A stretch of DNA of 64,000 bases from Girardinichthys multiradiatus. Taxonomy: Eukaryota; Chordata; Actinopteri; Cyprinodontiformes; Goodeidae. How positions within the stretch are numbered: position 1 is the first letter of the stretch; the number at the start of each line of letters is the position of its first letter. Location: contig NC_061816.1 in assembly GCF_021462225.1 (NCBI RefSeq), positions 10,875,390 to 10,939,389 of the forward strand. Direction: 5' to 3'. This document shows positions 42,801-51,800 of the stretch, piece after piece. The notes under the pieces are model-generated. The model saw only the letters and a program-made list of their open reading frames with translations. It ran no database searches and was not told where the DNA came from. Position numbers and translations under genes: made by a program.

Positions 42801-45800
42801 ATCAGACCAGATCTTGTTTTGACACGGACACATTTGTGCTGCAGAATCAGCAGGAATTACACAATGAATTGTTCTCATATGTTTTAATCCTTATGAGTGA
42901 AACACAACAAAGGAGTCCCATATCGTTCCTGCTGCTAGGAAATCCTGTTCTGTCATCTTGGCACATTATTCAAACCACAAAACTCAGCTACAGGAAACTG
43001 TGAATAACTAAATGTAAAAAGAATACATAAAAAGTCAAGCTTTTCACCTATAAAAGTCACACGAACTGCCATAGAGAGGCTGACACTAACCTCTTCTCCA
43101 GATCGGTTGGTGGCTCTGACTGTGGTGTGTTTGTCGAGTCAGCAGGCTGATAGATACAGACACATCACGCAGAAGCTGAAACAACAACTCTTGACTGTCT
43201 TGAATTAACTCCAAAAGAGACATTTTCCCACTACAGTATTTTTAATAAATAACATGAACTCAATTCCTGCTGCCTTACGTCTGTTTTTCCCTCAATTTAG
43301 CAGCGGTGTATACGTCTTGTGAGTGTGTGGGTATTTATCTCATTTCATGAGTTTATCTCAGGAAAAGAGGGGTGGAGGGTGGGCAGGGACAAGAATCCCC
43401 CAACAGCTAATTATACCATTGTAGACTACCAGTGTAAGTGATTAAAACAAAAGTACATTATGTTCGAATGTCGCCCTGAAAGTAATAAAATTATTGCTTA
43501 AAACTGGGTAATTATTGCTTAAAAGTGACTCATCTTTCTTGTGAAGAATGTCATCTTTTACACTGATGGGGAGATGCAGACAGACCTTTTGTTAAATACA
43601 GATCTGTAACAAGATTATTTTTGGCCACCGCATTTATTATTTGATCATGAATGCATAACATTCATAACATTAACATGATCATGAAATCATAACATTTTAC
43701 TATCCATGACCACGTGGCAGTTTTTCCACTTCTCAATAAAACTTAAATTAGATAAATTCCCTCTCAAAATAGCTGCCATGCAGAAGCAGAGAACTGCCAC
43801 TGGGAATATTGGTTTATTATCTTAAATGATGCAGAAGTGCATCTGAAATGACCAATATTTCTTAGGGGTTTAACATGACTTAGGTAACGAATGAATAAAA
43901 TATTCAGAACGGCCTTGCAGGATTTCGGTGAGGCCATGGAGAAGCACTACCAGTTGGCCTTGAAGCGATTCTGGCAAACCGTCCGGTGCCTCAGGAGGGG
44001 GAGCAGTGTTTCGCCAACACTGTTTACAGTGTGGGTGGGGAGCTGCTGACCTTGATTGGGGAAATTATCGGGCGGTGGAAGGAGTACTTCGAGGATCTCT
44101 TCCATCCTGCCGTCAAGCATTCCCTGGTGAATGCAAAGGCTGAGGACTCGGGGTTGGACTCTTTCATCACCCAGGCTGAAGTCACCAAGGTGGTTAAAAA
44201 GCTCTACGGTGGCAGGGCATCGGGGGTGGATGAGATCCGCCCTGAGCACCACAAGTTCCTGGATGTGGAACTGGATGGGGCTGTCATGGTTGACAAGCCT
44301 CTTCAACATTGCATGGCAGTCTGGGCAGTGCATCTGGACTAGCAGACTGGGGTGGTGATCCCCCTTCGCTCGAAGTGTGACCGGAGGGTGCTGCCCTTTG
44401 TCACCGGTCCTGTTCATAACTTTCATGTACAGGATTTCTAGGCGCAGTCAAGGGGTCTGGTTTGGGGACCAATGAATTTTGTCTATTCTTTTTGCAGTTG
44501 ACGTGGTTCTGCTGGCCCCCTCTAGCCAAGACCTACAGCATGCACTAGGGCGGTTCGCAGCCAAGTGTGAAGCGGCAGGGATGAAAATCAGCTGCACCAA
44601 GTACGAGGCCATGGTTCTCGACCGCAAAAGGGTGGCTTGTCCTCTTCAGGTTGGAGGGGAGTTCCTGCCTCAAGTGGAGGAGTTCAATTATCTCGGGGTC
44701 TTGTTCACGAGTGAGGGAAGAATGGAGCGTGAGATCAAGAGACGGATCGGTGCGGCTGCCGCAGTAATGGGGACGCTGTGCCAGTCCGTTGTGGTGAAGA
44801 GAGAGCTGAGCCAAAAAGCGAAGCTCTCGATTTACCGGTCTGTCTACGTTCCTACCCTCACCTATGGCCATGAACTTTGGGTCATGACCAAAAGAACGAG
44901 ATCCCAGATACAAGCGGCTGAAATGAGCTTCCTCCATAGGGTAGCTGGGCACTACCAGAGATAGGGCGAGGAGCCCAGCCATCCAGGAGGTGCTCTGAGT
45001 AGAGCCGTTGCTCCTCCACACAGAGAGGAGCCAGTTGAGGTGGCTCGGGCATCTATACCGGATGCCTCCTGGACGCCTTCCTCGGGAGGTGTTCCAGGCA
45101 CGTCCCACCAGCAGGAGGCCTAGGGGACGACCTAGGACACGCTGAAGGGACTATGTCTCTCGGCTAGCCTGGGAATGCTTTGGGCTGGAGGAGGCGTCTA
45201 GGGACGTCTGGGTGTCTCTACTGAGTCTGCTGCCCCCGCAACCTGGTCCCGGATGAAGCGGAAGACGACAAGTACGAGTACGAATAAAATATTATATATT
45301 TTTTTTAAAAGCATATGCGACCATTATTTCTTCTGTGATACAGCAGGGTTTTAAAAGTCATTTAATATGTTTAAAATCTTAAAGCAGTAGTCCTAAATTT
45401 TATTAAATGAGGAGAGAGACAGAGAGAGGACATTTTTAAATCTAACAGCTTTGTATGGTGGCTTACAGGTGCAAACTAGAGGATGACACGGGAGTGGATT
45501 TTCTCTCCTGTCACATCCCGCTCCCACCGAAAAATGTCTTGTCCCATCCCAATCCCAGGCCACCATAAAAAAAAAATCCTGTCCCATCCCACTCCTGGTA
45601 AATTGACTCCCACTCCCATCCCGCTCCCATTTAGGACGACTCCCACTCCTGTGCCACTCCCATTTTTGTTTTCTTAATTTGGTTTTTTGGCAATTTCTTT
45701 CTTTGAAGGACCAGTTAGGTCCCTCTTTTAGTTGTAGTAAAGGCCAGTTAAAGCAAAAAGAACAATAATGAAGAAATAATAAAATATCAAACAAGGAAAC

Positions 45801-48800
45801 CACGCCTATCCTGGTCCTCAGGGACCCCTTCTCTGCAAGTTTTAGATGTGTGTCTGCTCCAGAACACCTGATTTAAATTCTGACATGACCTCCTATACAG
45901 GCATCAAGAATGGAGGGTCAAACTGGACAAAATTAATACAATAAAATCATCATTAAATAAATAAATGTTGTGAATGTCCTATAAGTGAAGTAAATGTAAC
46001 ATGAAAGAAATGTAACATTAAATGTGCCATTAAATTAAAGGTACCATTTATTTATTTAATACATCATTAGAAACAATAAATGTACCATTATATCATGAAA
46101 TAGACTATTATGCAATTAAATGTGCCACTGAATAATTAAGTATAATTTTAAAGACATGACGTAACTAGTGGTACACTTAATATTTAATGATGTATTAAAT
46201 AAATTGTACATTTAATGTTACATTCAATTTTTTCTATTTCACAACATATTTATTTAATATCTTCCCTTGATGAAGCCTTTCCCCTCTACTGTGGTAAAGG
46301 CTTTTAAATCTTTAGTGCACATGCAGCACTTTTGTTGGTCAGATGAGACTTGACACATGTTGGTACTTTTGGTTTGATGAATGAAGAGATGCAGGACTGA
46401 TTTAATCCAGAATCTGCCTTACAAGTGTCCCTTAATCACTGCTGTACTTGATTACGACTAAACACGTTTTACAAGCAGCAGACTGCGTGTTAACACCACT
46501 ACATTCAACTCTCCTGAAGTTCAGTAATATTTGCGACTTTCCTGTCAGCTCTATGAGTTTAATAGATAAGTCGTTACTTCTGACTTTACGTAGCAAATCC
46601 AATTTTACCACATCCAGTTCTCCACCTGCGTTTGCTCCCACCATCCTGAACGCAGGTGGGAAAACATCAAGCAGAAGCACTGTTGACTTGTGGGTCATGT
46701 AGTTCCTTTGACTGGCATGATAGTATAGGCTTCTTAGAAAAAAACTACACAATGGCACCGTCAATTCAAGTTTTTTTGTTTTTTTTTTAAAGTTTATAAC
46801 AAAGTCTCAGTTTTACATTTCCAAAGACAATTGATCCTAGTTTGTTTTCCCTCCTATTGGTTAGCTACTAATCCTATTGGTTTATCCTGTACCGTCCCAG
46901 TCACATGATCTTTACTAATGCTGTCTCCCATCCCGTGGGATTCCCTAAAAAATGTCAACCTATAGAGCAAACGGCTAAACGGGCCACGAAAGGGAAAACA
47001 CACTTATCATTTATGAATGATAAACACAAAAATTCAAAACACACAAACACAAAAAAAAAACAATGCAATAGAAAAATGCTGCAATCACAGAAAATAGAAG
47101 CAAAAGGGAAAAAATTCGCAAAACTCATAAACAGCACGTTAAGACTTCCAACCTTGTGTTCCTCAATTCCACATTCCCGTTGATGGGTTTGAGTGCGTAG
47201 TGTATCCCAATTCTCTAGAGTGGTCTTCCGCCCCGCCAACCTTCACACCCTCGATCTACACTTCGGCTAAGCACGCATTGAAGCGTTCAAGCAGACTTCA
47301 CCGAAGTATATTACCTACAATTCATTGCTGGATGTGATGTTTTGAGCAAAATGGTGGAATATGGCGATGTTCTACGATCTAACTCCTGTGCCTGTGCAGA
47401 AAAAATGTGTTCGGTCTTCTGTTTTTTTGGGGGGAGCTAAATTGGAATAAGAGCCACCCACCGCACCATCAGCTTTGTCAAAACTTTGTGGAGTGCAAAG
47501 CGTTCAAATTCCACCCCAATGTCCTTTAACTGCTCCTGTTTTGGATAACAGACGACTATTCATTCAATTCCTGCACTTTCTTGTCCTGAAAACGATTGTT
47601 TGTTGCAGTTTTAAAATCATTTTAGCAGTAAGACTGCCTTTTTTTTAAAGATATTTTTTCAGCACTAGTGGCCTTTATTTATTTATTTATTTTTTAACGG
47701 TAGGCAGACAGGAAAGAGGGGTAGAGAGAGGGGAAGACATTCGGCAAATGTCGCCGGGTCCGGGACTCGAACCCGAGACAGCCGCTTTGAGGACTGTAGC
47801 CTCTGCTTACGGTCGCGCGCTTAACCCCTACACCATCAGCGCCCAGACTGCCATTTTTGATTTTGCAGTTACAACAGCCAATGACGTGACCAGTAATGTC
47901 CCCGTTCCCATATTTTGCACGGTTGCAACCAGTGTGCTCAAACCCCTACGAAACCAAACCACACCAAACCACCCTATAGAGGAGCGTAGGGTGTAGTGTG
48001 GGTATTGGGACATGGCCATAATCTGCAAACTCGCTCTACAAAACGGAAGTGCACCACACCACCAGGGGGAGTCGGCCACCTAGTCATTTGGGACCAGACC
48101 CCCAGTAAAGACATTAATAAGACGCCCTGAAGAAACTTGGAGGGAAGGAAGAAAAGGTATGTTTTCCTTCATGTCTTTTTCAAGTAGGTGGTCATGAGAT
48201 TTTACAATATTAAAGAACAGCATATTTAGGTCGATAATATTAGTGATCGACTTCCCCAAGAGTCTTTCTCTTTTCATTTTTGCAGAATGTTTCCTTTTGC
48301 TTCTCTCTGTTTTCTGTGATGGCAGCATTTTTTTTTTTTGCAGCGTTTTTCTGTTGCATTGGTTTTTTGTGTTTTTAAGTTCGCATCATTTATGAACGAT
48401 GGAGTTTGCATCATCCATGTGTTTGCAGCGCTTTTTCCTCATATGTTGCGGGTTTGCATCTGTCGGCCACCGAAGGTTTTAGCTCCCGCCCCTGCTCCCC
48501 ACCTGAAAATGCTGTAAACCACGCCTCCTATACACACGTGCACGCGCAGTATGACCAATAGAAAGCAATGTCATTGAGAAAGATAAAAGGGTAAATGCAA
48601 GGTTGAACACTACTAATCGCCTATTACATGTAAGATGAATCCCCTTTTGTTCCCCTCCCTCTTTTTCCACAGTTAGCTTGAAGTTCAAACTACAGACTGA
48701 CATTACATGTACTGTAGGTCTGGTTAGCATTCAGGCTAGCGCCATACTAGCACTACTGCAGCATAAAACAATCACCTACAGCATTATTTGTGTTATTTAA

Positions 48801-51800
48801 AAACAATCTTCGTAATAACTAGTTAAATACAATAACTTATTTGGCTTTTACCTGTTCAAAAGGAAATTTGCCAACTCTTTCATCTTTCATCTTTCATCCC
48901 TCCATCCTGTAAAAAAAGCTGTAAACGTCTCACTGCAAGTTTTTTAGAAAGATTTTTACGCGGCCTAAACTTTCTTTCTGCTGAGGAATTGGTAAGTTCG
49001 GTCCTTGTTCTGATTTATCTATTTTGTACCTCCCGGTAACCCCTTTCACGCGCAATGGTGCCCAACTGCGCATGCGCGTTGACACTTCGCTCCCTCCAGA
49101 TGAACACGCAAGCCTATTGGTCAAAGTTGTAGGTGCGCATCTAAGTAATCACAGATGACCTAGTTTACATCATACTACATGGTCGGATGGTCAAACTTCA
49201 GCATTTTCTAAATTATTTTAACAATAAAATTTAAAGACTTCAGCTTTACATTATGTTGTCAGTTACAGAAAGTCGAGTGAAGTAGAACAGTCTCAGTCAA
49301 ACAAGAAGCCGGATTGTTCCAACAGGTTCTGGGTCAATATCTTTCTTGAAGACTGTGTTCTCATGACAACTAAGAATTGATTTACAACTTAATAATATTT
49401 GAAAATATTCATACTTGTCTCTTTCAAATGTCAGTACCACTGTATTTCTTGTCTGACAAGGGCTTAAGTTGCTGACAGCCAAAGCAAAGAGTTTTCTGCT
49501 CTAAAAAGTTGCAGGATCAAAGGAATGGTGTTTTCAAAACTAAATCAATGCAATTCTGACAAAGCTGAAGCTAAATGATGCATGAGTCACAGGAAATAAG
49601 TTTAGGAAATGTAATGAAAACATAGATAAACTTATGTCCAAATGTGATTAAGGTAAGGCCTTCATTAAAGTCATATTTACTCTACAAGTGGGTTGTAAAG
49701 CATGATACTTTAGCCTAGCAAAATATTTTGAAGGGTTATGAAATAAAAATTTAATTTTTAATTTCTAACATCATTGTAACCATAATTGTGAGTCCTAAAG
49801 AGTCTGACTGTGCAAGCAAGGCTGGGTAAGTTATTTTTAACCAAACTGTATTGTGTTGCAACCCATGAAGTAACCATCAGCCACTTTAAATGACTATGAT
49901 GAAATTCACGTCATCCAAAGCACGAATGAAGAGGTGGTTTCTTATATATTAGGCTTAATGTTTATTCAAAGAATAAAGATAGACATTTTCAGTATTTAAT
50001 CATGTGTCTTTATATCCATTGGGCTAAACTGAAAAAACAAGTAAATGAATATTTAAGTAATGTTAAACTAACTAGTAAAGTGAACTACACACTACTTGAT
50101 TATTGGCAGTTTGAATGGAACAGGAGCTCTTTTTCCACAAATAGGAAAGTTAAGACTCAAATATCTGTTGAATTTTTAGATGTCAATAGGAAAGTGAATT
50201 TGATGCTTTAAATTTGAATTTTTTGGACTTATTTATTATTTAAGAGAGGAGATTAAATGGAAAAACCTTAGAATAAAAATAGAAGTTCCAAGGTTGTGAA
50301 CAGCCAGAGAATCCACTAGCATTCATATCAACATCTGCTCAGAACCAGGGTGAAGTGCCTTTCTGGGTTTAACATGTTTTGCCATCTTTATCTCCTGAGA
50401 ACTCCTCCATCTCCACAGAAATACATCCACCTTATGCTCATCTCTTTGGTCCAGAGACCCGTCTGCACACATGGGACAGTACTGCTTCTCTTGCTCCAAG
50501 TTTGGAAGTCTGAAGGTTTTTCAGAACCAGATTTCTAATGCAAAGAGGGCATGCTCAGAAGGTTGCTGGATTAAGTAAACCACACAATGAAGAGGTGGGA
50601 AATACAAACATGGTTCTCACAGAGTTTGACTCAAAATAAACAGATGCACGGCCATTTTTTATTCACAAACAAGGTGATCAATCCCGGTTGACTCACTTGG
50701 GTCCTTCTGGACAAAAGCTTTCTGTGAGTTTGGTTCCTGAACCCCTCTCTGACTCAATTTGAAATTCCACCTAAACCAACCAATCAGAAACAGACTTTTG
50801 GGCAACATGGAAGCTCATCATAATATAGCCAGGGAGTTTAAGGGGTCTAAAGTCTAAAGTTAGCCAGCTACCAAACGTTTTACCTTCTGAGATGCCAGAG
50901 GGTCTCAGAGATATGAGATTTGATCCACAACATTTCATCTCAACTGAAACAAGGTATTTTATGTCATCAATTTTACAACTGATTGTAAGGAATTTAACAT
51001 TCAAATTATTCTCTTAAAGAAAAGTCAGATTTTAATCTCAGGATGACATCTCACATATTCTTCTAAAAAGGAAAAACTATGATTTTCTTCTACATTTCTT
51101 AATTTTGTTTCATAAAAAAATCTAGTGCGGCAGCAAATTGATTTTATTTAAATAGAACACCACAACGGCATTCTAAAAGGTCACAAACATGTTCTGTTTA
51201 AAGAAAAACAAACAATTTATTTAGATGGTGTATTTATTACTACATAAAATATGATTTATTGCAGTGAAATCATCTCACACAAAAATGAGTGTCACAATCC
51301 GCCGCCCTACTTTTAATGTATACTTCATTTAAGTTGATCAGAGTGACTAATGGTTGTCTTTACTTTCCCTGCAGTATGAAAAAGATGTGGCAGAAAGTTG
51401 TTCAATGACAGATTATGCAGCTGCAATAAAAGATTCATTTTTTTCAAGGCAGGGGTGCCAATGCATGTAAAGGGTACTGTATAACAAGCCGAAGGAAATA
51501 CCATGTTGGCTCTAAACTATACAGTTTCCAGGTTTTATGAAGCATTTTATGGAGATAAGACCTTGGTACAAATTGTAGACCTTGTGAGGAGATCCTGTGA
51601 ACCGACAGGACTAACTTGAAGGGATCATCAATATGGAGAACCAGCAGCAAATCAATAAAATAACCAAAAGAGTATGTCAGTATAAATGATATATCCTTTT
51701 TAAAGGGAAGGCTGATTTATTGTATGTTAAAATAGTTTTTTTCATTTAATTATTACTTTGTACAAATCAAAAACAGTTGACAGGACATTTAAGATGACTG

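Larger units (their letters stand above)
43893..45293 (+). mobile_element. 5'-truncated, internally deleted LINE with target-site duplication
   Basis: A 12-bp direct repeat GAATAAAATATT (43893-43904 and 45282-45293) flanks a 1,377-bp element. It retains the RT start ([30 protein letters not shown]) and the RT C-terminal half ([18 protein letters not shown] ... [14 protein letters not shown]). RT motifs A and B are missing, removed by an internal deletion near 44345-44400. Common fish non-LTR family; clade not certain. Confidence 0.85.

Noticed and set aside
43091..43175. Internal coding exon between exons 1 and 2
   Set aside because: In the required phase it reads into a stop after a few codons; kept only as a possible leader exon.
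44545..45108. 187-aa minus frame
   Set aside because: Antisense shadow of the LINE reverse transcriptase remnant.
47752..47843. Functional tRNA gene on the minus strand
   Set aside because: A and B boxes are present but the stems do not form a full cloverleaf and a SINE body and tail follow.
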